Part shown: piece after piece, positions 40,262 through 53,196 of the stretch
Numbering within the stretch: position 1 is the stretch's first letter
Layout: every line of letters begins with the position of its first letter
Source of the DNA: Atrichornis clamosus
Taxonomy: Eukaryota; Chordata; Aves; Passeriformes; Menuridae
Reading direction: 5' to 3'
Assembly (NCBI GenBank): GCA_013400975.1
Contig: WBMZ01005327.1
Location: forward strand, 1-64,000
DNA: 64,000 nucleotides
The notes under the pieces: model-generated
The model's input: the letters and a program-made list of their open reading frames with translations, nothing else
What the model was told of the DNA's origin: nothing
Databases searched by the model: none
Made by a program: the position numbers and the translations under genes

Positions 40262-43200
40262 CATCGGTAAGGAAGGCATCAGTAGCTACAGTGCTGAAGA
40301 GCTATCCCAGCCAAATTCCAGCATGCTGTCTTCCGAGGTGACAGGACAGAGCACTGCCTTGCAAGAGCAAGGAGGACAAACAGACTCTGAATTCTTAAAG
40401 CCCTCTGCTGAAGCAAGAGAGAGAAGCCTGCCTATCTCAGTGCCTCTCGCAGACTGTGCCAAAGAACGCCTCCCAGGCAGCAGTGACAAATTACACACCT
40501 CAGACTGCAACAAAGCAGTGCCATCACCAGGTCCGGTGAATGACAAAGAAGAGGGATTAGCACATGCCGAATCTGTGGATGAAGACCTAAAGTGTGACAA
40601 TATTGCTGCCTCCCATACAAAAACCAGTGAGAACGAGCCCAGAATCCCACGCCTGGAGCCCAGCTCTCCCGCAGCAATCACAGAAATGCAAGGAGTCACA
40701 CAAATGAGTTCGAGTGAATTAGGATCGCTCTGGCAGAAGGAACAGCTGGGTGGCATGAGGGAGCCACATGTCAGCACGTTTCCCCGGGGTAAAGCAGCAG
40801 GAGATTATTTTACTGCTCAGGAGGCCGAGCAGGAGCCAGGAGTTTTGGAAGTAGGTCAGCTGCAGGCAGTAATGCAGCAAGGTAGACAGAACACAGATGG
40901 TGGAGAGGGTCTGCTAATGAAAAAGGAAACCTTAATCCTAAATTATCCAGCAACAGGAGGCTCAGACAGTGAAAAATTTGGAGCAATTGTGAATGCTCAG
41001 GGTGTCACTGACATCAGTGAAGTCTGTAATCTACAGATGGGGGCTGAAACAACAGCTAAAGGGAATGAGGCAAATCCAGCTCTATCTTTAAGCAAAAGGA
41101 AGCAATCAGAACCCCGTACTTTAATGTCAGAGCTGCCTTCTAGCCCTCCAAATCTCTTCCTGGTACCAAAGCCTGAAGAGCCTTCGAGGGAATACGTGCC
41201 TGGAAGTGGCTCTCAAGACCCACTGAGGAGCGAAGCAGTGAAAACAGCCTCTGAAGAAAACAAACCCATTTTTCAAAGAGAGCTTCAAAAGGAGGATGAG
41301 CTTGTTAGTGCCGAGCATTTCAGTATGCCTTTATCATTTGAGCGAGAGGAAGAAGAAAAATCAGCTGTCACAACTGAAAGCCCGAAAGAAGCCAATAGCA
41401 ATGAAATTATAAAAGCTGATGATGTGTCTAGAGAAAGCACCACACTTTCTGAAACAGAAAGCATTATCAGTCCCACCAAGGAAAATTCACTGGTAGATAA
41501 AAGATTATTACTGGAAGAATATGCATTAAGTATTTCTTTGAGCCGATCCACAGAGCTGTATCAAAAAGAAACGGAGGCGGATGTAACAGGAGAAAAAAAT
41601 GGCATCAGAAGAGAGGATACGCAAGTGTCAGAAACCAGTGAATTACCTGAGGGCTCAACTGGGGCAGAAAGACAACTACTGAGCTCTGTTAGTAGCTACC
41701 ACCACGACACAGAAAATACCCCCTTGGAACAGAGTCCTGAAGAATTCAGTCTTTGTGAAAACACTTCAGCAGGTGACCTAGGGGAAGAAGGTGAGGGAAA
41801 GCCTCTGAATTTAGACAGTGATTTCAAATCACCCGAAGGCAATTCTCAGTGTCAGGGTAGTGAATCTGAACAAAAAATGAGTGAAGAGGAAACAGCTGCC
41901 TCAGATGACCTGGAGAACAAGCTCGTGGCTTCACCACAGCTGGCAAGGGAAGAATGCCCACGGAGTTTTGATTGCTTTAACACTGAGGCAGAAGGCAAAA
42001 CTTGGGAGCAGTCAGGCTGTAACAGGACTGAAAAGGTTTGTTTAGACGGGGCGCACAGTTCAGTGCTCCTCCACCCTGGGGACAGCAATATTAAGCAGAG
42101 TAAGCAGGATGAGTCCTGGGAAAAGGCTTTTGCTAGAGAAACTCTGTTGGAATCTGACTGCAAAGCTGAGAGTCAAGAAAAGCCTGAGAGCTCCAGCAAG
42201 CCAGGAGAAAGTGCAAAAATGCCCAAATTAAAACTTGATCTCCAGGGCTTCGATGAGTTGCCAGGGACTATGGATCGCACGGCTGTGCAAAGCCAGGAGG
42301 CCTCACGGGCTCTGGAAACCAAAGAACAGAGCAGTCACATCACTGAAGTGCCTCGCAGGGATCCAGAGCAGGCACCTGCAGCTGCACACACCAGTGCTGG
42401 GGATGGAAAACAAAATGAGGGTGTTCAACAAGAGAAGCACCAAACTGCAGTGAAAAGTGCCGTGGAGGACGAAGATTCGGCTCGGAAAAGTGAATGCAAA
42501 TCAGATGTGCCAGTGCAAGCTCAGCTGGAGCAAGTGGCTGCAGAAAGTCACAGAAACACCCGGATGGCTTGTTCAGAACCTCCCCAAGCTGCAGTCAGCA
42601 CTGCAGGACTTACTGCTCAGCAGGTTCGTGTGGAGGAAAGGGGTGACAGCCACGCCAGCTGCCCCTCTGAGAGTGACACGTGCAGCCCTTCAGAGGTCCT
42701 GGAGCGCAGTGTCAGAGAGCTGCAGGAAAAGGCAGGTGTTCCCACTGCTCCTCCCCAAGCAGAGCAAAGAGAGCAGTCAGTGCCTGGTGCTGGCAACCGT
42801 GGCCAGAGTTCAAACACAGGACTTGAACAACAGGAGCACCGAAGCAGTCTGACAGCTGTCAGCAGAGCAGATGATCAGGGACACAAAGAAAGGGCACTAC
42901 AACCTGAGTGGCCACTGGACCGAAATAATCAGGGCAACATAGCACAAATGCCTCTGGACACTTCAAACAACCCTAATAAACAACCTTCTGTGCTGGGTCT
43001 GCCCCAGCATGGCTCTGACAGGGCAAAAGAACAGGACAAGGACAACAGCAGTGCTGAGGACGTGAGCAGCAGCAAACACGGGCAGAACACTTCTGGTGTG
43101 ACCGTGCTTAATTTGCAAGATTGCAGCGAGCAAAACAAAACCGATCTCAAGGCAGAGGAAAAGTGCTGCAGTAAGCAAAACTCAAGCAAGCCCGAGCAGG

Positions 43201-45973
43201 GTGATAATTCTTTGATCTCAGCTAGGCAGCATGAAGCAGCATGTCAGAGAGACATGTTTTGTAAAGAATCTGAAAGGAATGAACAGCCAGGCAGCATGTG
43301 CAGGATAGAGGATAATGCTGGTGAGAGCTGTGCTGCCGCTGTAAACACTCTTCCAGGGACACAGGACTCAGCAAGTGCCACTAACATATCACAGGCTTTG
43401 CCAAGTGATACAGAAATAGCACATACTTCTGATAATTCTGAGAAAAATGATCCCCAAATATCTCGTCCAGAAACTCAAAGGAAAACACCATTAATGGCAA
43501 AAATCTCAGAAAATATTCTGACTGCTGATGGGGGAATCATCCGGAAAGATGGAAACATGGAGATAAGTTGTGAGGACAGTGCTTCTGTCACAGCAACAAG
43601 CAATATAAAGCCTGATACAAGTCCAGGGGCACAAGGATCTTCATCATTACAGGCATGTAGGGAAGTAATTCCCACTGATAACTCACATAAATCCAGCTGC
43701 ATTCAAAATACAACAAAGCAGCCTGGTTATTGTCTAGTAGATTTTACAGCCCTCTCCACCCAGACCTCTGCACTCAGCTATCCCAGCCAGCAACCTGGAA
43801 ACAACATGGACAAGGGTACTGGGGGGGAATCACTAAATAATGAACTGGAAGTTGTAGCATCCCAAAATGCCTTAGAAGGTAACTCTAATTTGCAGGGTCT
43901 CACAGGTCCTCAGGTCTCAGCACCCTTAGGTTCTTCACCCAGGGTAAGCACAGGTGAAACAGCAAATCCAGAAGACAGCTCTGCAGGGAATATGTGTGTG
44001 AGTGAAAAAGACTGTCCAGCCCAAAGTTTTCAGGGTGATGGAGACAGAAGTTTCACCCTGCCAGAGACTTTAAATGTAGGGCAGAGAACTGGAAACTTAT
44101 CACAGTTCAATTCTGAGAAACTGAAGAAAGAGATCTCTGCAATTAAATCCAAAAAAACAAAAAGTGAGCTAAACTTCAAAGAACAGCAAAGTGACAGTTC
44201 AGCAGAGTCTCTGTTAGCACTCTCTACTCCAGAAGGGAAGCTGCTGAGCCTTTCATCATCACAAGAAGACTGTAATGAGGAAATTGCAACCAATATCTTC
44301 GTAGATGACAAGTATGGTAAGATCTTAGAGAAACCTGGGAATTCAGAAAAAATGGAAGAGCTTTCAAAAGAGAATAATAACATAACCAGGGCAGACATCA
44401 GTATTTCTGAGCAGTCTGCAGAGAACTCTGGAAGGGAGCATGAGGCTCTGACTTGCAGCTCTCTGGACATTGGCTCGAGCATCCCAGACTTTAGGGAGCA
44501 CATCAGCCAGATTTTTAAAAAAACTGTCCACAGCACACTGAGTGCTGAATTACCCCAACTTTTGTCTGAAAACCATGCAGGCTTCAAGCAGAGTTCAGGG
44601 GCCAAGGACACAGCAGAACTCTGTGCTGCTGAGAACTTTTCAGAACCAAACAAGGCGGGCAAAGGAGCTCCCGAGGGCACCTCAGGAGCAGAGGGGCAAG
44701 AGTTATCTTTAGCTACTGAGACTTCCTGCAAAGCTGCCGAAGGCAAATCTCTGCAACAAGAAAACACAGTGGCAGAGCTGCCACCAGCAAGTCTCCAGGA
44801 CACTGAGGAGAACAGGCAGCCTGGTAGCTGTTCAGAAGTGGTCCCCAGCTTGGATGGCGCTCCATCTGCTGAAGGCGCTCTGGAAAATCTGCAAAAGCCA
44901 GGCAAACCCACTGGGAGCAGTGAGATGGAAGGAGAGGAAGGCGTGTGTGCTGGTGGCGTTGATCCTGCATCGCTAATAAGCTTAAAGAAGCAAGGACCAG
45001 CTTCATTTGATGGGGCAGCAGCTGAGAACTTCCCTGGGTGTTCCGACAGTCAGCAACAGCCCACCGGAGCTGTTATCTCTGCAGGCGATGTACAGGAGAG
45101 GGACGAGGAAGATGCTGCTGCCACGGAGGGAAATCACTTAATTACAGAGTGTAATGCAGAACCAGTTTCCTCTGAAGAGGATGTAACTCTTCCTACTGAA
45201 CAGTGCCAGGACCCCAAGCCAAATGAACAGGAGAAAAGTGAGTACCGTGATCCAGACATTGCCAGGAGCATCTCTGACATGGCAGCTTCAGCACTTGTCC
45301 CGGGAGGATCTTACAGTCATGAAAAATTGCCAGACAAATTTAACGTGTCACCTGAGGAAAACCAGGAGACACACACGCACAGCAATGACATTAGGTCTCA
45401 GAATGACACGCAGGTGATACTGGACCCTACAGTGAATAGGAAATGCTTGGAAACATTGGAAAATTCTCAAGATGCACAGCAAGAAAAGAAAGTGACCGTG
45501 CATGGGTTAATAGATTACTTAAAAACTGAAGTAAGCCAGGATGATTGCTTGCAAACTGACTCCAAACTAGAATCCAGCAGTATAACCGAGGGAGATGTGA
45601 AAAAGAACAGTGACACAGTGTTAAGCACGGCAGAGACAGGTAACGAAAAACCTGGAGACATCCCTGAAACAGGTACTGCAAGGATGTTAGTCACTGCTGA
45701 GGGAGACTCGGCTATAAACACGAGCACTGAAGGGCAGGAGGCAGACCTGTACAAAAATCACTCTCCAGCCCTCCCTGTGATGGAGCAGGGTGAGCATTCT
45801 GCACGTGCAGGTCTCACTGTTGCTGAAAATCAGCCAAGCAAGATGAATTCAGAACATGAAAGCTCCCTCCCGGATGCCAAAGGAAAGCTATCACTGCCTG
45901 CATTAACTGAGCCTAAGAACCCTGACCTCAGTGAACTTCACGACGTGGCTGTGGCAGGATTTCCTACTGAAAG
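40262..45973 (+). CDS. TACC2: TACC2 coding exon 3, giant exon encoding about 1904 residues
   Basis: 5712 nt, open throughout, with acceptor GTTTCCATTGTTGGCAG and donor AAG|GTATTT. One base completes the Ser codon begun in exon 2, and two bases are left at the end, so the exon is symmetric (phase 2/2). It encodes roughly residues 69-1972: acidic, rich in Ser, Glu, Gln and Thr, with no membrane segment, signal peptide or recognisable fold, typical of an intrinsically disordered region. The match to human TACC2 rests on order and motifs: IPDFREHISQIFKK near residue 1475 (human FPDFREHIAKIFEK) and LSTAETGNEKPGDIPETGTAR near 1857 (human LSTAETQACASGDLPEAGTTR), both from memory. Human TACC2 also has one giant exon here. 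The frame stays open 62 nt upstream into intron and 10 nt past the donor. The large minus-strand frames inside it are shadows. Confidence 0.93.
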
Positions 45974-48900
45974 GTATTTACTTTGAATTACTACGTGGGA
46001 TGTTTGGCAGGACCCCGGGGCTGGAGAGGGGTACAATTTTCCAGGCAGGTGCCCGTTGTCTGGGCTGCTTGGGAGGGCATGTCACTTACTCTGTTCTTAT
46101 ATTTATCTTAAATATACGTTGCTTCTAAATGTGGATTACGTGAAAAAAAAAGAATTGTAAGGACAGGGAGGTCCTGAAAGCTGAGGAGCACAGTTCTGAG
46201 CTGTTCCATCTGCTGAGCCAGATTCCTGCCCTCACCTGTGTGGATTTGCTTACTCTTCCCAGTGTTCATTCCTCGTAGCCTAAAGTTAGGCATACAAATA
46301 GCACTTCCTAGCCTTAAGTTAGTAGACTTTTGCCTAAGTTTTGGTGACCCAGTTAAATGAGTCCTGCAGCATTCACATGGTGGAGGGCAGTGTTTAAAAA
46401 CAAGCCTATGGAGTAACCCAATTACTCACAGTTAGTTGTCTAGGCCTCCCTCTTATCCTCCTGTACAATATAATTGCAGTGACAGTGCCTTTGATCACAG
46501 TGTTATTCAGTGTTTCTAATGACATGGACTTGTTTCAGATTTGAATTCTTCTAAGCTGGGACTTGTGGAGCCTCAGACTTGCTTTTTAAAAATTTTATTT
46601 CTATTTATTTTTCAAACCTAGCAGTAACCGCTTTAATAAAATTAAGACTTTTTAAAATTTTTATGAGCTTCTACTTTGCTGTTTGAATTCTTAGTTTGAT
46701 GTGCAGTTAATTCAAAATAATTATGGTCTTAGTACAGGTGATTTTCTTTTATTTTGTCATGTCACTGCTTCCTCTGTGACCTCAGAACTTCCTTGCACGC
46801 TGTCCTCTCCTTCCCCATACCAGAGGCAGCTGAGACCACAGCAGAGCACAGGGCTACAGTGAAAAGCTAAACTGTATCAGACAATACCAATGAATGGCCC
46901 GCAGAGATGGAATCTTTCTAAGTAAAACTGAGATGGCACTGAGGAAGGGAAAATGTTTCAGTGCCACATTCCTTAAAGGTTAAGGTGACAAAACCATATT
47001 TTAAGTGAAAATACCTGAAGTGTTTCTGTTGTTGTGAGAATGTGGGGGAGTCCTTCCTGCTGTATGTGAGTCTGGGATAGGGGCTGAACGTGATCTAATT
47101 GTGTGAGGAGAATGTACATTAGAAAAATATTACAAGTGTTGGAAATCAGCTACATGACTTTCTCTTTAAGGATCTGTCTGTAAAATGACAAGAGGAAATT
47201 AGACCCTGTTATTTCTCTTGAGCTCCTTTCCTCTCTGTTTGTTTCCCTTTATACAGTGGGAAGCCTCACAGTGGGTAGCTTTGAAATTCCCAAACAAATT
47301 GCTGGCATGGCCTGGCTCAAGAAGGGACTATGGGCCGTGCACGTGTCTGTGCATGTGCTTCATTGCAGGGTGGGTATCACACTTTAAATAAATACCTGTG
47401 CAAGCAGGCCAGGGCTCTTGAAACAGCTGCTGACAGTTCATGGAGTAGTTGCTTAATGCTTGCATATGCTTCAAGAATTCATTATCACCTGTTTTTCCAG
47501 CGTGAGGGTTTGCATCACCAGGCAGCTGCTCGTTTTGGACTGTGGCTGTCCAAAATGAGGAAACACCGGGGACTCTGAGAGGTACAGAGGAGCCTCTGCT
47601 TTTGTCAGGCTCCTTTCTTAGAGCAATAGGCATTTAAAACACAAAAGAGAAGCGGGGAGTTGGCTGGTCTGGCTTCATCAGGTCCAACACACTGACCTAT
47701 CCGGTTTTCATCTGAGATTAAAACTGGTTTTGTGTCACTAAATGTCATGGTGTATTCCACAGACTGTACACGTCAGTTACAACGCTTTGAGGGCTTTGCA
47801 GTTGTTTATTGCTCTGTCATCCCTACAGAGGACAAACTCCCACAGCCATGCAAAATCAGGTGCACGGTTCTAGGAGCTGACTGTGGGACATGGATGTAGA
47901 GAACTCCAGGGAGAAAGATTCCTCCCCAGCCCACAAAATAAATGGCAGTAAGAAATAAATTATATTTAGGAGAAGGAAATGGTTCTGAGAACCACTCAGA
48001 ACCTTCTTTCTGAGAAGGAGAAGGTTCTGGATTATTTCAGCATTGTTTTCTTCCCCCTCCACTGCTTCTGTATAACTCCATCTCTCGCAAGATCCCTTAT
48101 GTTGAAACCCCACTGAACCGTGCATGAGGGGGCAAAGTTGTGTGATCTGACTCTTAAATCCTTGTTAGGATTTCTTCCTGAAATAGAGGAATTTCTTCTC
48201 TTTGTGGCTATGCACCAGGAGGAGGGTGGTCTTGACATGAACAGTAGATCCAAGCACTGCCTGCAGTGATTCCTGCCCCCGCCTCCTTTAGGATGGGTCA
48301 CTGGAGAGCCCTTATGTCTGAAGGCAATAGTACAGCACCAATAGCTTCCCTCCAAATCTTCAGCAAAAAGGACAGTCGTTTTTGGAAAGAGGTTGTGGCT
48401 GAAGCATCAGCCACGCTTTCTTGTGGAAGTACAGCTGTGCTATTAGCAGAAGCAGGGAAGGCTTGGATTTTGGCAACACTGTCAGCAGCAAAAAGGAGTT
48501 TAAAAAACCCCACTTTTTCTAATAGTTTTTGTTGTTTTTAATTCTCTTTACCAAGTCTGTAAAGGAAAACCTGTGTTTCTGATGGCCACATTTGGGCATC
48601 AAAATGTCATTTTCCCTACTTACTATTGGACATCCGGTTGCTTCATTTTTCTGTCTGAGGTTTACTTAAAAAGAAAGATAAGGACTGGAGAGTTTTTTTT
48701 TTTTTTCTCCCCTTTTCCAGTGGATACCCACACATCTGTAGTGTAACCCACACATCCTCTTTATTTTATGGATGGAGAATGGAGGTTCCTGTATTTACAG
48801 GGAGTCCTTATATCCCTGAAATGCTCCTGTTTGCATCATGGACTGTGACAGATGTGGAGCAGAGCATGGACAAAAAACTGGAAATGATTGCAACATTTTA

Positions 48901-51900
48901 GGGATGTTTAGAGGTGGGATGGATTTTTTGATAACGTGTGGTAATTCAACTGGCTGGCACATGCAAACTGCCATTGCCTCTTGGAGGAGGTACTGAGGGA
49001 GCTTTTTGAGGTGGAGACTGTGAAGGCATTCCCAGATCAGCCTCTGTAAGGTACAGAGAACACACTGCACGTGTTGGCTGATTTGTTGGTTCGGCAAAAA
49101 GCTGGGTTTGCTCACAGGCCTTTGGGTGTTGCAGGCCTGCAGAGATGCTCAGGGGCTCAGCAGGGGCTGGGCGTGCAGTCAGGGAAGAGCGCAGGGACCT
49201 TAAACACGCAGCAAGCAGTGACACCCACGCTCGTGGAGGATGCAGAGTTCTGCTGCACCCACCCCCGTCACTCGGAAATCTCCACAACATTCTCATGTGG
49301 GAAGTGCGTTGCAGCACTTGGAGTCAGCAAAGCTACTTGAAAAACATTCCTTGTGTCCTCTGCATAGGTCGGACAAGATCGCTAAAGTTGGTCCAGACAT
49401 ACTTTTGGATTTGCTTCATTCTTTGTTCCTGCCATCAAAAATTGGCAAGTTCAATAACTCCAAAAAAGAATGTTCACTCCTTAGTAAATATGGGTTGGTC
49501 TCTTTTTGTCCGCATAACAAATGCAGGATTAAATATTTTAACAGCCTTGCTGGATGAGGTGGGGAATGTAGAACTGCTTTTCAGATCAGGCAAGTGGATT
49601 TTGAGCACGAAGGCTTTGTGTTGGTAGCATCTGAAAACAAGAGTTTGGAGTTAAAAGGAAACTTGTCAAAACAGTGATTATGCAGCTCTTTATTTCCCTG
49701 GTTTTTAACTTCAAAATTGATTCAGGTGTGCAGCAACTCAGGATCACAAAACAAAGGGAAAAATAGCTGGAGGTGATTTACACATAAATGAAATCCACAA
49801 ATTAATCGGGTTATCTGTCTCTCCTGCCCATATTCCTTTATATCTGAATTCTTTCTCTTTATTTTCCTCCCATCTTACTGTCACTGCTATCCTTGGTAGG
49901 TGCAGCTGTTAGTACAGTTGTGCCTTTGCAGCTCAGCCTGCAGCCCTGAACTAAATTAACCTGTGGGAATTTCATCTGTGTGAAGTCCAAGATATTTAAA
50001 TTTGGTATTTTTCTATTTACGAAAGAGGAAAATTAAGATAACTTTTACCCAACAGACATCTCTCATTGCTTTCTACGAAATGCAAGGGAATTTTGCCAAC
50101 TACTCTCAGGGATTCCATTGGCTGAGCTGACCACTGGTTTAGGCAGCATCTAAACATGTATCAAATTTATAAAGTATTTCTAAAATACTGATTGGATGGT
50201 AATGCTGTTGTATTCAAAACACATTCCAATGAAAAACTAGGTATGTGAGACCATGCCACATGATCACAAGATAGGTATTGACATGGATGGATGATACACG
50301 AGCTGCTCTTTTCACACATCCTTCTGTGTTTCTCAAATACATTCCATTTATTTAATCTAATAGAGGCATTTGCTAAAGAAATCCAGCATGGACACTGCCA
50401 TACTTTGTCCAATGTCTGGGCAGGAAGTTTAGCATTTGTCTTCTTTTCTCATTAAATTAAAAATTACTTTCAGATTACGTTTTTTTCCTAATGTGATTTC
50501 CCCAGATGTATTTTTCATCCTTGCTTCTTCCGAGTAATCTGCCTATTTTCTCAAATTCATTTCTGCATATCCCACAGATCCCCTGTTCTCTCTGTTCCAA
50601 CACTGCATCTTCTGGCTTCTTGGAAAATTGGATGCTTGTTCCATGGTCCCTGTTTCTAATAGAATATGCAAAGTAGGATTAGCCCCAGCTTTGAACCCCG
50701 TGGAGGGCAGCTCTGAGAACAGCAATTACAGACACAGGCATGTTCTCCATCCCTTGGATGTGGCTTCCTTCCAGCTCTGCATCCTGGCATTGCACTAGTG
50801 CTTCTCAACAGAGACTCCTCTGGAGACCTGTCTGAAGAGCCACAACTCCACAGTTCTTGCCCTACCCTTTTCTTTCTATTTTCCCTCCTGCTATTTTTAT
50901 GTTGATTCCTTGGAGCCTATCTTACCAATATTGGTCCGGGTGCATGGAAACCCACACATGCATTGCTAATAGGAGGGGATTTTTTAGTTATTGCAATTCC
51001 TCAACATTTGGGTACTCTGGAAAAATATGGATCCTTTTGAGTCCATCTACACTCACCTCACAGGTTAATTCTTACAGCAGAGTCTCTTTGGCCTGTAACA
51101 AGTTCTCCTGTCACAAATTGCAGTAATAAGTGTAGAAATGTTAATTGCTGCAATCAAAGGCGTAATTGTCCTGGGTTCTAAGGTCCCTGTGAAATGCTGA
51201 TTGCCTCCACTGTGTGCTGTGGGGAAAGACCAGCCCTAGAATGTTATGGTAACCTTGTCCTCCTTGCTGAAATGTGCTTGGCATCTCCCCTTCGTTCAGC
51301 CAGGCTTAATCCTTCCTCTTCCCTCCTCCCCCCGTTTGGTATCTGCCCTCCTCAGTAAAATACCCAGCTGTCCAAGAGTGCCCCAGCACTCTGCAAGGTT
51401 GCTTCCAACTTAATTTCACTAATTGACTTCCTTCACCTCTTGGTGCATTCCTTTCAAGACAGCTGTGCGAGAGAAGGCTATGGCTGAGCCTGGCCTCCCG
51501 GTGGGTAAATGCTGGGCCAAAATCTCTGCTGCACTGGGGTGATACCAGCAAAGAACTTGGCCCCGAGCCTCTGGCAGGTCAGCCAGGGAGAATTCTGCCC
51601 TGTCCCGTGATCCTTTTCCATCCTACAAGCACTACACCCACAGTTGTCCTGCTCTGCTTTAATAAGGGGGGGGTCTAGTTCTTTCCACTGGTAAAAAATC
51701 AAATTAGGAAGACAGGCTGTTTGTAGATGAGTAGGATTTAAATGATTCATTGGCCTGGTGTTTTCCATCCTCCAACCTGTCAATCTCAGCTTCTGTTTGT
51801 ACATGGTGCTCTGACAAACATGGAGCATGTGCTCCATGAAACTGAAACTCATCAGACTGCTTTTTAAAATTCTTTTCCAGACTGTTTTTCCTAGCTCCTT

Positions 51901-52933
51901 TAGCTAATGAAACACAAACAGTGTGATCAATAAAGCCTTTTATTTTTTTTTAAGGCACTCAAGAGCTTATGTAAAATCTTTGGAATTTGTAACCATGATA
52001 ACATTGTTATGCTCTCCTAGCTGATAGAAATATCAAAGCCAGCTAAGAATAACTCTGCAGCAGACAGAGAAGATTGGATTTGTTTCCTGGAATGGAAGCA
52101 AAATGCATGAATACATTGCTCAGTTACTAACAACTAAGGGCAAAAAAAAAAAAAAAAAGGACACTTAAAACTTCAATTTCCCCTTCTTAGCAATGTCATT
52201 AAATGAGTCAAAACATAGACGTAGTTTTGCAGAATATTTAAAAGTCTCCAAGATTTTCCATATCTTATCTTTTTTTTTTTTTAAATGCTGTAATGGTACA
52301 TGAAACTTATGTTACATCTAGCATTCTTTAAATATTCTTCTTCTGGTAGAAACTCCAAATAAACTTGGTTTGCTAGAGAAGTGGGATTTGTGAGGCTTTG
52401 AGTCCGGCTTAGGGTTTTCTAAAAACCAATCTTACTTAATTGGAAATTCGCAAAATGGCAGCTTCCCATCACTTTGATCCTCCAAGATACTATGGGTTAA
52501 CCAACTTTAAACCTTCCTTTTCTTTCAAAGCACAGGGTTAGGGTGAAAGTCTGGGAACTGAAAGAGACAGCCATCCCAAAGCCTCGCCAGTGAAAACTGC
52601 TGGGAAATGCACAACCTAATTTCCAGGGACCACAAATGACGGTTGTGGGCAATTTGTACGTGGAAAGTAGTGGAAATATAAAGCTCAGGTGTTTGTTACA
52701 GACCTGGCTTGGTACCTCAGCCAGGCTGCTCTGCAGCTAATTGGGTCTGTGGTTTTGCAGAGTGAATGACTGCGAACCTCTGGTTAGGAAATGCAAACCA
52801 GGAACTCCTCCTTAATTCTAAACAAACTGGAGTACATTTATATGGATTTGTTGCAAGAGGGCGTTAAAATGGGCACCAAATTTTCACAAAGAACAATGTA
52901 AAATCACACACGTGCATTTTTCACGGGGGCACG

Positions 52934-53196
52934 CAGCGATAGGACAAGGGAGAAGGGCTTTAGGCTGAAGGAGGGTAGATTTAGATGAGATATTAGGAAG
53001 AAATTCTTCCCTGTGAGGGGGGCAAGGCACTGGCACAGCTTGCCCAGAGAAACTGTGGCTGCCCCATCCCTGGAAGCGTCCAAGGCCAGGCTGGATGGGG
53101 CTTGGAGCAACCTGGGACAGTGGAAGGTGTCCCTGCCCACAGCAGGGGAGTTGGAGTGATCTTTAAGGTCACTTCCAACCCAAACTATTCTATGAT
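52934..53196 (+). repeat. CR1 LINE 3' end, sense
   Basis: A classic bird CR1 tail: AGATATTAGGAAGAAATTCTTCC, GAGAAACTGTGGCTGCCCC, ATCCCTGGAAGCGTCCAAGG, GATCTTTAAGGTCACTTCCAAC, then ACTATTCTATGAT at the 3' end. 5'-truncated, about 260 bp, moderately young. Its minus-strand open frames (52904-53347) are not host genes. Confidence 0.9.

Noticed and set aside
40286..40777. 163-codon minus-strand open frame inside the giant exon
   Set aside because: Shadow of the TACC2 coding strand with no independent evidence.
44030..44911. 293-codon minus-strand open frame inside the giant exon
   Set aside because: It is the antisense of a low-stop, biased coding sequence, Ser/Leu-rich as expected for the complement of Glu/Ser codons, with no domain or splice support.
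49145..49627. 160-codon + strand open frame in the intron
   Set aside because: Two other frames are open over the same bases, composition is random-looking, and it does not join to TACC2 exons in phase.
52142..52158. 17-A run as a retrogene tail
   Set aside because: No intron-less gene body is recognisable upstream.
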